Shown: positions 34,382 to 43,719, counted from the first letter of the stretch. The stretch is DNA of 64,000 bases from Sphingobacterium oryzagri (GCF_028736175.1 NZ_CP117880.1:4464001-4528000), one strand, 5' to 3'. The notes: generated by a model not told the origin, from the letters alone. Made by a program: numbers and translations.

Positions 34382-34996
34382 ATGAAAGTTTTTTTTAGAT
34401 TCTTATGTGCCGTCGTTGTAGCGGCGGTAGCATTTTCTTCCTGTTCCAGTGGAAACGATTATGATTTTGAAAGAGCGCTCGAAGAGCAACGCATAAAAGA
34501 TTCGCTAAATAATGTGCGCATACGAGGCATCATTGCAGAGCAGGCTGGCGCAGTAAAAACCTTTGCAGATCAAAATTTGACCAACGCAAAATTAGATACC
34601 GCATCAGGTATTTGGTATCAAGTCGTGCAGGCTGGAGACGAGAACTCGTATACGTATGAGGTTACGCCTGGTGGTATCTCTGCTCCTACTGTCGAAGTAA
34701 AATATAAAGGAACACTATTAAACGGCACGGTGTTCGATGAGACGGCTGTCGGAAAAACGGCACAGCTACCATTAGCGCAACTGGTGCAAGCCTGGCGATA
34801 TGCCTTTTGGCCTAAAACATTACGGTTTAATGGTGTCACTTACCAGTTAGGCGGATTAACGCCTACCGGTCTTAAAAAAGGATCTATTATAAAATTTGTG
34901 ACTCCATCACCCTGGGCTTACGACACACGATCCTCCGAAAAAATACCGGCAAACTCGCCATTATACTTCGAAATAGAAGTAGTAAACTTAAGATAG
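34382..34996 (+). CDS. FKBP-type peptidyl-prolyl isomerase lipoprotein, copy 1
   Basis: A 204-residue protein with lipobox FSSC (Cys21). Residues about 80-204 form an FKBP-like domain: TVEVKYKGTLLNGTVFDET, then GLTPTGLKKGSIIKFVTPS and IPANSPLYFEIEVVNL. The loop between has an insertion and lacks several aromatic residues of the drug-binding pocket, so isomerase activity is uncertain and it may be a chaperone. It forms a tandem pair with the next gene. A terminator separates the two. Confidence 0.85.
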   Translation: MKVFFRFLCAVVVAAVAFSSCSSGNDYDFERALEEQRIKDSLNNVRIRGIIAEQAGAVKTFADQNLTNAKLDTASGIWYQVVQAGDENSYTYEVTPGGISAPTVEVKYKGTLLNGTVFDETAVGKTAQLPLAQLVQAWRYAFWPKTLRFNGVTYQLGGLTPTGLKKGSIIKFVTPSPWAYDTRSSEKIPANSPLYFEIEVVNLR

Positions 34997-35005
34997 CAAA
35001 CAGAG

Positions 35006-35039
35006 AAAGAGATAATTAGCGATAATTATCTCTTTTTTT
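35006..35039 (+). terminator. terminator after FKBP lipoprotein 1
   Basis: AAAGAGATAATTA and its complement (35006-35018 / 35023-35035) form a 13-bp stem with a GCGA loop and T run. Confidence 0.85.
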
Positions 35040-35127
35040 ATACTTATTTTTACAAAAAAAACGACACTATATGTAGCGCTACTAACCAACAAGTCGTTTT
35101 ACCGAATGAAAAAGACTGGATATATTT

Positions 35128-35781
35128 ATGAAAAATCTATTTAAACCACTATTTGCATTAGCTATTATTGCTGCAACCTTTACATCCTGTATGGAAAAAG
35201 ACAATACCGATTATGATGCAGAAAATTTGAAATCCGAACAACGAATGGACTCGTTATTAAGTGCGGAAAACAATAGAATACAAACTTACCTGGCGGCCAA
35301 TTCTGCCTCTGCATGGATTAAAGATACCATCACGTTTTCCTATCGCTTTCTTGACAAAAAGCCTACTCGTGGAATTTATTATCAGGTAGTATCCGAGCCT
35401 ACAGACAATACCTACGAATATAAGATAACAAACACTGGTGCTAGCTTATCTATCGTTATGCCTAAGCTGAAACTGAAGTATAAAGCCAGTTTGTTGGACG
35501 GTACGGTTGTGCAGTCTGACGAAACAGGAAGTGATTATTCATTAGGGGTATCCAATCCTGCGATCTTTAACGATGCTTGGTTTTATTCGTTTCTTCCCTA
35601 TTCCATTAAGTTTAATAATCAAGATTATTACATTTATGGTTTGACTAAAAACGGATTGAAAAAAGGCAGTAAATTTAAAATGGTTACCCCTTCATTATGG
35701 GCATTTAAATCTTCCAGCACAGCTAAAATGCCGGCAAACTCGCCATTAGTATACGAATTTGAAGTCATGACTATCGAATAG
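35128..35781 (+). CDS. FKBP-like lipoprotein, copy 2
   Basis: A 217-residue paralog of the preceding gene: lipobox FTSC (Cys21), DYDAENLKSEQRMDSLL in place of DYDFERALEEQRIKDSL, then KLKLKYKASLLDGTVVQSD and GLTKNGLKKGSKFKMVTPS, ending MPANSPLVYEFEVM. The FKBP core is kept but the key YKGTLLNGTVFD becomes YKASLLDGTVVQ, so the substrate groove is altered. The pair arose by tandem duplication and has diverged strongly. Confidence 0.82.
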   Translation: MKNLFKPLFALAIIAATFTSCMEKDNTDYDAENLKSEQRMDSLLSAENNRIQTYLAANSASAWIKDTITFSYRFLDKKPTRGIYYQVVSEPTDNTYEYKITNTGASLSIVMPKLKLKYKASLLDGTVVQSDETGSDYSLGVSNPAIFNDAWFYSFLPYSIKFNNQDYYIYGLTKNGLKKGSKFKMVTPSLWAFKSSSTAKMPANSPLVYEFEVMTIE

Positions 35782-35798
35782 TCTATTTTAAGATATGT

Positions 35799-35831
35799 AC
35801 AAAAGGCTTTCCGATTCGGAGGGCCTTTTGT
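35799..35831 (+). terminator. terminator after FKBP lipoprotein 2
   Basis: ACAAAAGGC (35799-35807) and GCCTTTTGT (35823-35831) plus inner pairing around ATT form one long hairpin, then TGTTT. Confidence 0.75.
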
Positions 35832-35959
35832 GTTTAAGATAGGCACAGCCTTGCAGCATGACTGTTTTACCGGGCAGGATTTACGCCTGCTAACTTCCAG
35901 GCCGAGCAAACAACCAACACAGATGCCCTTCTAGACCAGCAATAGACTACCAGCAAGGA

Positions 35960-36994
35960 CTATTTACCTTTAAACCTCGATTTCTCCAATATCGCTTGCG
36001 CATCCGTATTAGCCAACAATTGATTTAAGGTAATTTCCGGGTTTTCCGCCATATACTTCCGGACAAGCTGCCAGCCCATATAAACGCCCAATTTCGGTGC
36101 AGACGCATTGTTCTCGCCCAGCTCGGCGGTAAATGGCGCCTCTGTAAAATATTTTTGGATACGCAAATAATCCGTACTGTACAATAAATTTTCCTGCAAA
36201 AACCAAGACCAAACCTCTGCCTGATAAGCTTTGGCCCAGGTCATTTGTTGCGCCGAATAGCCTATTTTCAACGAATCGGCCGTATGGGGTAAGATAGAAT
36301 CTAAAGCCAATAGCACTTTTCCCTGATAGACCATATGTTGCAAGGTATTGACATCCGTATCCTCTTGCGGATACAGCGTTTGGCGCAAGACCGCTTCTAC
36401 CACTCGGGGCGTTACGTTTTCTGCGGTGAAACGTTTCGACAAGTATCGCGGAATAGTTTTAACCAGCGCCGGATAAAATTCCGAGTCAGCTCCTAAAAAC
36501 ATATCTAAACCAATGCCAACGTACCCTTCGCCGAGCGGCACTTGTACCGAAAAACCGGAGAAAAAGGCGATGAAACGCGGCATCTCATAGGCTGGAAAGT
36601 AGTATCGTAGATATTTAAATGCTTGCGTTAGTTCTTTCTCCTGTTTCTCCATGTCTGGATATGCTTTGGCAACAGCGGCTGATAGCGCTTTAAAATCGCG
36701 TTGTTGCAAAATCTGTGTTAATGTGGCGGCAATGTTGCTGGTATCCTGTGCTGAGCCAACTTCCAGCATATACTGCATATAGTCGTCATAAAAATAGCCG
36801 TATTTTTTTAACCACAACTGATTGCTGGATAAAATCTGCGCTGGTTTAAGCTTGGATAGTTCCTGATCAAAACGCTCAACGTGTACTTTCACCGGAATAG
36901 CAGAAACGTCCGGCAATTTTTTCTCCGACTGACAGGCGTAAAGAAAAAACAAAGAGACGAGTAGCGGAATGATGACAATCTTTTTTGGGTTCAT
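35960..36994 (-). CDS. gldB: gliding motility lipoprotein GldB
   Basis: A 344-residue lipoprotein (lipobox FLYAC, Cys21). VHVERFDQELSKL, YLRYYFPAYEMPRFIAFFSGF, VGIGLDMFLG and the C-terminal LGVYMGWQLVRKYMAENPEITLNQLL (here split by residues) match GldB, essential for gliding in Flavobacterium and present in many non-gliders. It faces nadE across a small outer-membrane protein gene; I recall gldB near nadE in related genomes. Whether this organism glides is unknown, as no other gld genes are in the window. Confidence 0.88.
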   Translation of the reverse strand: MNPKKIVIIPLLVSLFFLYACQSEKKLPDVSAIPVKVHVERFDQELSKLKPAQILSSNQLWLKKYGYFYDDYMQYMLEVGSAQDTSNIAATLTQILQQRDFKALSAAVAKAYPDMEKQEKELTQAFKYLRYYFPAYEMPRFIAFFSGFSVQVPLGEGYVGIGLDMFLGADSEFYPALVKTIPRYLSKRFTAENVTPRVVEAVLRQTLYPQEDTDVNTLQHMVYQGKVLLALDSILPHTADSLKIGYSAQQMTWAKAYQAEVWSWFLQENLLYSTDYLRIQKYFTEAPFTAELGENNASAPKLGVYMGWQLVRKYMAENPEITLNQLLANTDAQAILEKSRFKGK

Positions 36995-37016
36995 CGCTTA
37001 TTTTTTGTGACTACGA

Positions 37017-37024
37017 CAAAAGTA
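37017..37024 (-). promoter_or_regulatory. possible -7 element (TACTTTTG) for gldB
   Basis: The minus-strand sequence TACTTTTG lies 23 bases before the gldB ATG. No clear -33 box is visible in the 64-bp divergent gap. Confidence 0.4.
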
Positions 37025-37058
37025 ATTATTAATTTTACATATACATTAATCAGCTCGC

Positions 37059-37697
37059 ATGACTCGAAATCTTAAAATTTCCTTTTTATCCATCCTTTTT
37101 ATCCTCTTAACTGTTCATACTACGAAAGCACAACATTATTACGACAGGAATATGTCGCTCGGGCTTACTTTCAGTCCGAATATAAGCTGGCTATCGTATG
37201 GCGATGGCGATACGCGCGAAAGTAACATGAAGACGGGATATGCGTACGGTTTGGTTGCAGACCTTGGCTTTGCACGCAACTATTATTTTTCTACTGGACT
37301 GTTGATCAACACCTTGTACAGCAATGTAGTTAGCAACGGCGCGGCAGATCTGACCATGGATCGGACGTACCGCTTACAATATGCCGAAGTGCCGCTATCG
37401 ATCAAATTGAAAACTAACGAAGGAAACCTTGGTCGTTTCTACGGTTTATTTGGTTTTACAGCGGGTGTTAAAGTCTCGGGAAAGGAACGGGAAAGCAACG
37501 TAAACACTTACCGTGCGATTGATGGAGATGATCTTTTCCGACTCGGACTACAAATTGGCGCCGGTGCAGAGTGGCGTTTAGGAAATAGTTTGTCAGCCCA
37601 AACCGGACTGTCGTATAATAATGGCTTCACACGTGCAATGAGAGACGGGAGTCCGAAGCTTTCCTATCTTTCCTTGAACATTGGCTTATTATTTTAG
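37059..37697 (+). CDS. outer-membrane beta-barrel protein (PorT/OmpA-barrel-like)
   Basis: A 212-residue protein with signal peptide ending TKAQ. The mature part shows the alternating strands of a small eight-strand barrel: LGLTFSPNISWLSYGD, YGLVADLGFARNYYFSTGLLI, VPLSIKLKT, FYGLFGFTAGVKV, and a final SLNIGLLF with terminal Phe. PorT-like proteins of this phylum share this plan. It starts divergently from gldB and is 15 bp before nadE, so probably co-transcribed with it. The function is unknown. Confidence 0.75.
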   Translation: MTRNLKISFLSILFILLTVHTTKAQHYYDRNMSLGLTFSPNISWLSYGDGDTRESNMKTGYAYGLVADLGFARNYYFSTGLLINTLYSNVVSNGAADLTMDRTYRLQYAEVPLSIKLKTNEGNLGRFYGLFGFTAGVKVSGKERESNVNTYRAIDGDDLFRLGLQIGAGAEWRLGNSLSAQTGLSYNNGFTRAMRDGSPKLSYLSLNIGLLF

Positions 37698-37712
37698 AAA
37701 TACAATTAAACA

Positions 37713-39341
37713 ATGAAAATAGCATTAGCACAACTAAACTACCATATAGGCAACTTTACCGAAAACAATAGCAAGATCATACAGCGCATTAATCAGGCAA
37801 AAGCGGATGGTGCTAACCTGATTGTCTTTGCTGAGTTAGCCATCAGCGGCTATCCGGCGAAAGACCTGCTCCGCAACCAAAAGTTTTTGGATTTATGCGA
37901 ACAAAGTGTTGCCGAGATTGCTGAAGTATGCCACGGTATTAGCTGTGTAATCGGCGCACCGATTAGAAACAGCGATCCGGAAGGAAAACCGCTGTACAAT
38001 GCGGCGCTCCTGATGGAGAACGGAAAGGTAAGCCATATTTGTAAAAAAAGTTTGCTGCCCGATTACGACGTATTTGATGAGTATCGATATTTTGAGCCCA
38101 ACCGATCGGTGTCTTGCATAGACATACAAGGAGAGAAAGTTGCGCTAACCGTTTGTGAGGATTTGTGGGACGATGAGACATCTAACAATTATGTTGGCGA
38201 TTTGATGGCCGAGCTTCGCAAGGAAAACCCTTCTTTGATTATCAATATTGCGGCATCTCCGTTTTCTTACGTTCATTTTGAAAATCGACTGAACGTTTTA
38301 AGACGTAATGTGATCAAAGCAGGCTGCCCGCTGGTATACGTCAATCAGATAGGTGCACACACGGATATCATTTTTGATGGCCGATCGCTGGCTTTGGACA
38401 ATCATGGCGACATTTTGGCGGAACTAGACGGATTTACGGAAGATTACCGCGTGCTGGATATCTTTGCCCAGGCATCGGCACCAGCGACTCAAACTACCAG
38501 CGAAATTGGGTTAATCCATGATGCTTTAATCCTTGGTATACGCGATTATTTTAGCAAATCTGGTTTTAAAAAAGCGGTTTTGGGTTTATCGGGTGGACTG
38601 GATTCGGCAATAGTAGCCGCTTTGGCTACTAAAGCACTAGGCGCTGAAAATGTATTGGCAGTACTGATGCCTTCTGTTTACTCCAGTGATCATTCGCTAA
38701 AAGATGCACTCGATCTGGTGAAAAACACAGGTTGCGAGCACCGTATCGTGCCAATAAAAGACATTGCTGCTTCGTTTGACGCGACGCTGGCAGAAACCTT
38801 TTCCGGACGCGAGCCCGATCTTACCGAAGAAAATATTCAAGCGCGCATACGCGGCACCATATTGATGGCCATCTCCAATAAATTTGGCCATATTTTATTG
38901 AATACCTCCAACAAAAGTGAGGCCGCTGTTGGCTACGGCACACTGTATGGTGATATGGCGGGCTCGTTGAGCGTCATTGGCGATGTATACAAGACGCAGG
39001 CTTATGCCCTGGCGAAGTATATCAACAACGATCGGGAGATTATTCCCACGAATACCATCGTAAAGCCGCCTTCGGCCGAACTTCGACCAGGACAGCAAGA
39101 CTCCGACTCGCTGCCACCTTACGATATTCTGGATAGCGTACTGTTTCAGCTTATCGAGTTGGAAAAATCAGGCAGTGAAGTCGTTCGATCGGGTTTTGAC
39201 GAAGCCTTGGTAACGCGCGTGGCAAAGTTACTTAACAACGCAGAATTTAAGCGTTTTCAAGCGCCGCCTATTTTGCGTGTGAGCCAAAAAGGGTTCGGTG
39301 CAGGGCGGGCTATGCCATTAGTTGCAAAATATCCATTTTAA
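37713..39341 (+). CDS. nadE: glutamine-dependent NAD+ synthase
   Basis: A 542-residue two-domain enzyme. The N-terminal nitrilase-like glutaminase domain has the triad Glu41 (FAELAISGYP), Lys112 (KSLLPDYDVFDE) and Cys148 (TVCEDLW). The C-terminal synthetase domain has the PP-loop GLSGGLDSAIV. It makes NAD+ from deamido-NAD+ and ATP with ammonia tunnelled from glutamine. Length and order are usual. Confidence 0.96.
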   Translation: MKIALAQLNYHIGNFTENNSKIIQRINQAKADGANLIVFAELAISGYPAKDLLRNQKFLDLCEQSVAEIAEVCHGISCVIGAPIRNSDPEGKPLYNAALLMENGKVSHICKKSLLPDYDVFDEYRYFEPNRSVSCIDIQGEKVALTVCEDLWDDETSNNYVGDLMAELRKENPSLIINIAASPFSYVHFENRLNVLRRNVIKAGCPLVYVNQIGAHTDIIFDGRSLALDNHGDILAELDGFTEDYRVLDIFAQASAPATQTTSEIGLIHDALILGIRDYFSKSGFKKAVLGLSGGLDSAIVAALATKALGAENVLAVLMPSVYSSDHSLKDALDLVKNTGCEHRIVPIKDIAASFDATLAETFSGREPDLTEENIQARIRGTILMAISNKFGHILLNTSNKSEAAVGYGTLYGDMAGSLSVIGDVYKTQAYALAKYINNDREIIPTNTIVKPPSAELRPGQQDSDSLPPYDILDSVLFQLIELEKSGSEVVRSGFDEALVTRVAKLLNNAEFKRFQAPPILRVSQKGFGAGRAMPLVAKYPF

Positions 39342-39391
39342 GGTTAAACCTTTCTCTTGATGGATCGTCTAAATAGTATAAATTGGTTTTT

Positions 39392-39979
39392 ATGAAAAAG
39401 TTAGGATATATCTTCGCATTAGGCTTATTGACGTTGCTCGCGTCATGTGCATCGGTAAAATATAATACCACGAAAATGCAAACACAGGATTTCGGGCAGT
39501 ACAAAACATACGGCTGGCTACCGCCAATCGACTCGTTATCAAAAAATTACTTCAACAACGATATTGCTCGAAGCAATATTTTAAACACCGCCAACCAAGA
39601 GCTGGAATCTCTGGGTTTACAATACTCAAAGGATAACCCTGATGTGCTTTTCCGTTATATCACCATCGTGAATAACAAGAGTCGTTTGGTTTACCATAAT
39701 AATGGTGGCATGTGGGGTTGGGGCGGTATGGGTCCGTGGGGATTTTATCGTCCGTGGGGCATGTGGGGCATGGGCTGGGGAGGCGGCTTTAGCTACCCGG
39801 TAGGCAGTGAAAAATTCCGTTACGCACATGTCATCATTGAAGCTTTAGACAGACGTACCAACCAGGTCGTATGGCAGGCTCGCGGATCATCGGAAATCAA
39901 AGCGCCAGAAAAATCGATCAATAAATTACCTAAAGTAGTGAGCGGTATTTTCAAGCAATACCCTGTAAAAGGTAAATAA
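39392..39979 (+). CDS. DUF4136 lipoprotein with Trp/Gly/Met-rich insert
   Basis: A 195-residue lipoprotein from ATG 39392 (lipobox LLASC, Cys19). YKTYGWLPPID and ALDRRTNQVVWQARGSSEI are typical of DUF4136. Residues about 106-133 are a Trp/Gly/Met/Pro-rich loop (WGWGGMGPWGF and similar), which DUF4136 proteins in this phylum often have. It lies 50 bp after nadE. It likely sits on the inner face of the outer membrane; function unknown. Confidence 0.82.
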   Translation: MKKLGYIFALGLLTLLASCASVKYNTTKMQTQDFGQYKTYGWLPPIDSLSKNYFNNDIARSNILNTANQELESLGLQYSKDNPDVLFRYITIVNNKSRLVYHNNGGMWGWGGMGPWGFYRPWGMWGMGWGGGFSYPVGSEKFRYAHVIIEALDRRTNQVVWQARGSSEIKAPEKSINKLPKVVSGIFKQYPVKGK

Positions 39980-40069
39980 TCGTAAGCCTTGCGAACGCAA
40001 GCCGCGATATGCAGCAAAAAGCCGATGGCTACTTTTCAACGGAAACCGTAGGAGAAAGAGGTATTTGAG

Positions 40070-40099
40070 GGTTCGAGCGTAAAGCTCGAACCTTTTTTT
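40070..40099 (+). terminator. terminator after the DUF4136 gene
   Basis: GGTTCGAGC (40070-40078) and GCTCGAACC (40084-40092) around GTAAA, followed by seven T. Confidence 0.88.
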
Positions 40100-40143
40100 G
40101 ATGTAGAAATTCTGTTGTCTGTTGTTATAGTGGTCAATTAACA

Positions 40144-40309
40144 CGTCTGAGCTAACAAGCTTCAAAAAGCAAGCGCGAACGACAAACGGACATGTATAAC
40201 CGCGATACGCAGTTCGTAATATGGGATTTTTAAAAATTTAACCCGTCCGAGTTACAAGCTTCAACAAGCAAGTGCGAACGGCAAACGGACATATACGACC
40301 GCAATACGC
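40144..40309. repeat. two imperfect 66-68-bp direct repeats, 100 bp apart
   Basis: The segments 40144-40210 and 40244-40309 align with about 85% identity by eye. Shared parts include ACAAGCTTCAA, GCGAACG, CAAACGGACAT and ATACGC. They sit past the end of the DUF2264 gene, in a stretch between two convergent genes. Confidence 0.7.
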
Positions 40310-40334
40310 CTTACTTAAAACACTAAGCAGCCAT

Positions 40335-42374
40335 TTAATACGCGACTTCGCGGGTACTACCGTCTTGCCAAACGACCGTCAGTTTATCGGTTGTCGATGG
40401 GCTTATAGCAATAGATTTAACTGGAAACAGTTCTTTTGTTGACCATCGTTCTCCGGACTTTTTCCAGAGCAGCAGCGTAACGAAATAGTTGGTATTATCC
40501 GCCTGATCCGCTGCAGAAAACGCGTTTAAGACCGTACTCTCGGGTGCTACCGGGTGCAAGTCTGTACACGATATGGAATTAACTTTTTCCCAGCCATGCA
40601 CCGGCACCATGGCTAGTTGGTACTCGCCGTTATCGATAATAACAGCTTCCTGCCCTTTATACGTTTTTTTAGATTCTTTGATTGTTTTACCTGCTAATTT
40701 TGGCAATGCATAATGGCCTAAGCGAAATGCCTGATCTTGCTGTGCAGCTATCTTATCTACCCGTAATGTTCCGTTTGCCAACGGTATATCAGCGAGCCAT
40801 AGTTGGATCCTTTCGTCGGATGCCAATACAGCTTTTCGATAGTACACGCCATCGGTATATTTTATAAAATCGTACATCCGCAGCGATTCCCATCCTTTAT
40901 TGGTGAGAAAGGTATAGTTCATAGCGATCGCGCCATCCTTACCATCGGCCTGCCAGGGGAAAGCGCTATGGTAGGCCAACTTATTATAATTTTCTGTGCC
41001 TTGATAATAGCCTACGGATTTGCTATGGCACCAGGCACGAATTTCTGCCGCACCAATATCTTTATAGTCCACGGTCAACAAATTGGCTCCTGCCGCAAAT
41101 TTGACATGAGGCTCTTTTTTACGAATCTCCCGATCCCATGCGCCGTTATTTTCCTGCGCTGTCCAAAACATATTATCCTCCGGAATAAGCAATCCTAAAA
41201 AGAACTTACCCAGCCAATATGCACTTCCTCGACAGCTATATTCTTGCACAGCAGGCTCGAAAGCGCCGTAAAAACCAAGTGTGGGAACACCATCCGACAA
41301 AAAATCGGGATTTTCTAAAAATTGCAGCAAGCTGCCTGATGCTATGCGACGCATCCAACCGTAATTTATTGTAGGATCTTCCAGCGTGCCTAAAAGCGGA
41401 AAAGGAACCGCTGCACCCATGCGATACGAAATGCTGCGCCCCCACATAATCATTTCGCCCTTTTCACTAAACATATAAGGATAGTTGTCGGCCATCTCTC
41501 GCAGATTTTGCTTGAAAGCTGTTGCATAAGTTGGATAGCGGTCGCCATAAAACATTGTCCACAAATTGCCATACATCTGAAAAGCCCACATACTGTAATA
41601 ATCGTAATAAGGACTATCGGAATACCATCCACTCCCTTTGTAATCAGCTAAGCACTTATCCAACAATCCGGTGAGGTAAGATTCATTGATCGCATACCCT
41701 TTATCCTGAAAGAAACTCAAGATCATCACGTTGAAAAACCGCCAGTTCATTTCGATTGTCGGCCCGCTTCCGTAGCTTAACATCGTTTTAGCCAAGGCAG
41801 CTTTGGTTGCTTCGTCTAGAGGATCCCACAGAATCTCTGGCGCGGCAGCGAGTGACACCGCTAGTCCGCCAAATTCAACCAGCTTTTGGCTGGGTCCTCC
41901 ATTCGCTGTCAGCGGCTCAATGTAGGTATCAGCTTTCGGATCCAGCAGATTCCGGAGCTGCTGGCGATAATAATCCGCCAGTTTGATACCGCCTATGGCG
42001 ACGTCCGGATCGTCTTTCAAAATAGGCAAAGCAATAAAAAGCGTGCGGCACAAGCCTTCCATTTTCTCGGTAGCGGTATGTTTGCCGTCGCGCGGATAAC
42101 TCCGGCCGGCCTGCTTTGGGAACTGCATGGGGCTATCCAGCGTAGGCACGTGGCGAAACGCCCCCTCTAGTAAATAAATCGCCGCATCTTTCCAGTGCTG
42201 GCGCGTAAGCCCCGTTTGCGGACTCAGCTTATAGTTTGGTTCGCGGATCGTAAAGATTGACGGTTCCGGCGCTTGCCCCTGCAAGGACGTGAACACCGCT
42301 AAGAGAGTCGCCAGCAAACAAAAACGCAGTAACCTATGGTTTAGGCGGACGACTAATTTATTCTTTTTATTCAT
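40335..42374 (-). CDS. DUF2264 protein, probable glycoside hydrolase (GH154-like), long form
   Basis: A 679-residue exported protein from ATG 42374; the frame extends to 42473 but that part overlaps the next gene and lacks a signal peptide. The (alpha/alpha)6-like N-terminal half is rich in conserved patches: TEKMEGLCRTLF, GGPSQKLVEFGGLA, MNWRFFNVMILSFF, DYYSMWAFQMYG, WGRSISYRMGAAVPFP and YSCRGSAYWLGK, all typical of DUF2264. The C-terminal 250 residues are beta-rich. I recall DUF2264 being linked with GH154 exo-beta-glucuronidases from arabinogalactan loci. It is the last gene of the GH105 operon. Confidence 0.82.
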   Translation of the reverse strand: MNKKNKLVVRLNHRLLRFCLLATLLAVFTSLQGQAPEPSIFTIREPNYKLSPQTGLTRQHWKDAAIYLLEGAFRHVPTLDSPMQFPKQAGRSYPRDGKHTATEKMEGLCRTLFIALPILKDDPDVAIGGIKLADYYRQQLRNLLDPKADTYIEPLTANGGPSQKLVEFGGLAVSLAAAPEILWDPLDEATKAALAKTMLSYGSGPTIEMNWRFFNVMILSFFQDKGYAINESYLTGLLDKCLADYKGSGWYSDSPYYDYYSMWAFQMYGNLWTMFYGDRYPTYATAFKQNLREMADNYPYMFSEKGEMIMWGRSISYRMGAAVPFPLLGTLEDPTINYGWMRRIASGSLLQFLENPDFLSDGVPTLGFYGAFEPAVQEYSCRGSAYWLGKFFLGLLIPEDNMFWTAQENNGAWDREIRKKEPHVKFAAGANLLTVDYKDIGAAEIRAWCHSKSVGYYQGTENYNKLAYHSAFPWQADGKDGAIAMNYTFLTNKGWESLRMYDFIKYTDGVYYRKAVLASDERIQLWLADIPLANGTLRVDKIAAQQDQAFRLGHYALPKLAGKTIKESKKTYKGQEAVIIDNGEYQLAMVPVHGWEKVNSISCTDLHPVAPESTVLNAFSAADQADNTNYFVTLLLWKKSGERWSTKELFPVKSIAISPSTTDKLTVVWQDGSTREVAY

Positions 42375-42381
42375 CTTGCTG

Positions 42382-43719
42382 TTAAAATTTAGGCGTCCAT
42401 TGAATAACCCGAACCGCTGTAGGCGGCACCTCCAACAATCCCTCTCCATCTTTTTGTTCGGTTTGCTGGACAAATAGCGCCAACTGCTTTTTCCGTCGCC
42501 ACAACTCGGTGTCGTAACTTGGCTCCCAAGAACCTAAAGATTGCTTGGAAATATCAAGTAAGCTATATTTTTTGGCATTGATATGCTTTAATTGAACAAC
42601 GGACGCGAAGCTACCCCGCTCTTTATCTCGGAAAAGCACACATACCGCTGCGCGGTTTCCATGCCCCTTCACGAGCAACTGCGGGCGCGAAATTGGAATT
42701 TCCTTCGTACCATGACCACTTAATGAAAATGAAGACGATCGAAAATCAAGCGATCGTGTATTCCATTTTCCATCGGCAAAATAGATGATCTTGTATTGCG
42801 GAATAGTCGTTCCGGCCGATCGCCAGTAGGTGGCTATAAAAGGATTGCCACGTTCATCGGCCGACATGCCCGTCTGATTGATTAGTTCACTTTTTTCCGG
42901 GATACGCATAGCATACTCGGCCGTAGCAGCTGTGATAGGCAATGCGTATGCCACGCCCTGCGTATTTTGCCAGGTTACGCCAGCATCTTTTGAGCAGGCA
43001 TAAGCCATATCGTGGTTGCTTGCTACGTCAGGACTCTCGCGCCATACCCAAGAGACATGCACCGTGCCTTGATCATCCACATAAGCTTGCCAATAGGCAT
43101 TACGTTTGCCTTCACCATTTATCAAATTGGTATGTACGCGCGACCACGCCATACGGTTCAGGTCGTAGTTATTGATCACTAAATTTCCCGATCCGGATCC
43201 ACCATCGCGATAGAAAAACAATAAATTTCCGTTCGGCATCCGAAAAAATTCCGGATACGTTACCGCACGTTCATCACGTCCAATCATCGCGAGTTCCGGA
43301 CTGAGCTCGAGCGAGCCGGGCGTCGTGCTGCGTGCATAGCGCAAGCGTCCATTATGGTGATCCCAGGCAACGTGGAGATAACCCGCACCATCCAGCATAA
43401 TACTGATTACATTATGTGCATCCTTCGCATTACCTTGGTACGCTGTACGCTTCAGCTGCCAGTCGTTCCCGGTTAGTCGTCGCTTGCCCAACACCAAGTA
43501 TCCGCCATCATCGTAATACGCGATAAATTGTAAGGAGTCATTACTTACTAAAGAATTTTTTCGGAACACAGCCGTGTTTACCGTATTTTTTGCCCAGCCC
43601 GGGCCGACGGCAATTTCAGCAATATCTTGTTGTCGTTGTGCGTTAACCAACAGCGGTAAAAAAGCACATAAGCTTAATAACCAGTGAACCCAACGCATGT
43701 TATCTATATAGCGTATCAT
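42382..43719 (-). CDS. BNR-4 beta-propeller protein, putative polysaccharide lyase or hydrolase
   Basis: A 445-residue exported protein (start 43719 or ATG 43698; the signal peptide ends LLVNAQ). It shows propeller-like repeats: VGPGWAKNTVNTAVF, DDGGYLVLGKR, HVAWDHHNGRLRYA, TYPEFFRMPNGNLLFFYRDG and VHVSWVWRESPDV. This is the BNR-4 pattern of ulvan lyase-like and Rha-GlcA-acting enzymes (PL24/25, PL42, GH145 and similar). Partner genes favour a glucuronate-rhamnose cap as target. The exact family cannot be fixed by eye. It starts 12 bp after its upstream neighbour. Confidence 0.72.
   Translation of the reverse strand: MIRYIDNMRWVHWLLSLCAFLPLLVNAQRQQDIAEIAVGPGWAKNTVNTAVFRKNSLVSNDSLQFIAYYDDGGYLVLGKRRLTGNDWQLKRTAYQGNAKDAHNVISIMLDGAGYLHVAWDHHNGRLRYARSTTPGSLELSPELAMIGRDERAVTYPEFFRMPNGNLLFFYRDGGSGSGNLVINNYDLNRMAWSRVHTNLINGEGKRNAYWQAYVDDQGTVHVSWVWRESPDVASNHDMAYACSKDAGVTWQNTQGVAYALPITAATAEYAMRIPEKSELINQTGMSADERGNPFIATYWRSAGTTIPQYKIIYFADGKWNTRSLDFRSSSFSLSGHGTKEIPISRPQLLVKGHGNRAAVCVLFRDKERGSFASVVQLKHINAKKYSLLDISKQSLGSWEPSYDTELWRRKKQLALFVQQTEQKDGEGLLEVPPTAVRVIQWTPKF

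Larger units (their letters stand above)
39980..40334. other. intergenic region with a terminator and a degenerate direct repeat
   Basis: Between convergent genes, 355 bp with no reading frame. It has the hairpin at 40070-40099 and two related copies of a 66-68-bp sequence at 40144 and 40244. A shorter relative of the repeat may lie at 39991-40012. Confidence 0.6.

Noticed and set aside
40335..42473. Start of the long DUF2264 protein at 42473
   Set aside because: The extra 33 residues overlap the BNR gene and put the signal peptide inside the protein; ATG 42374 is directly followed by a normal signal peptide.
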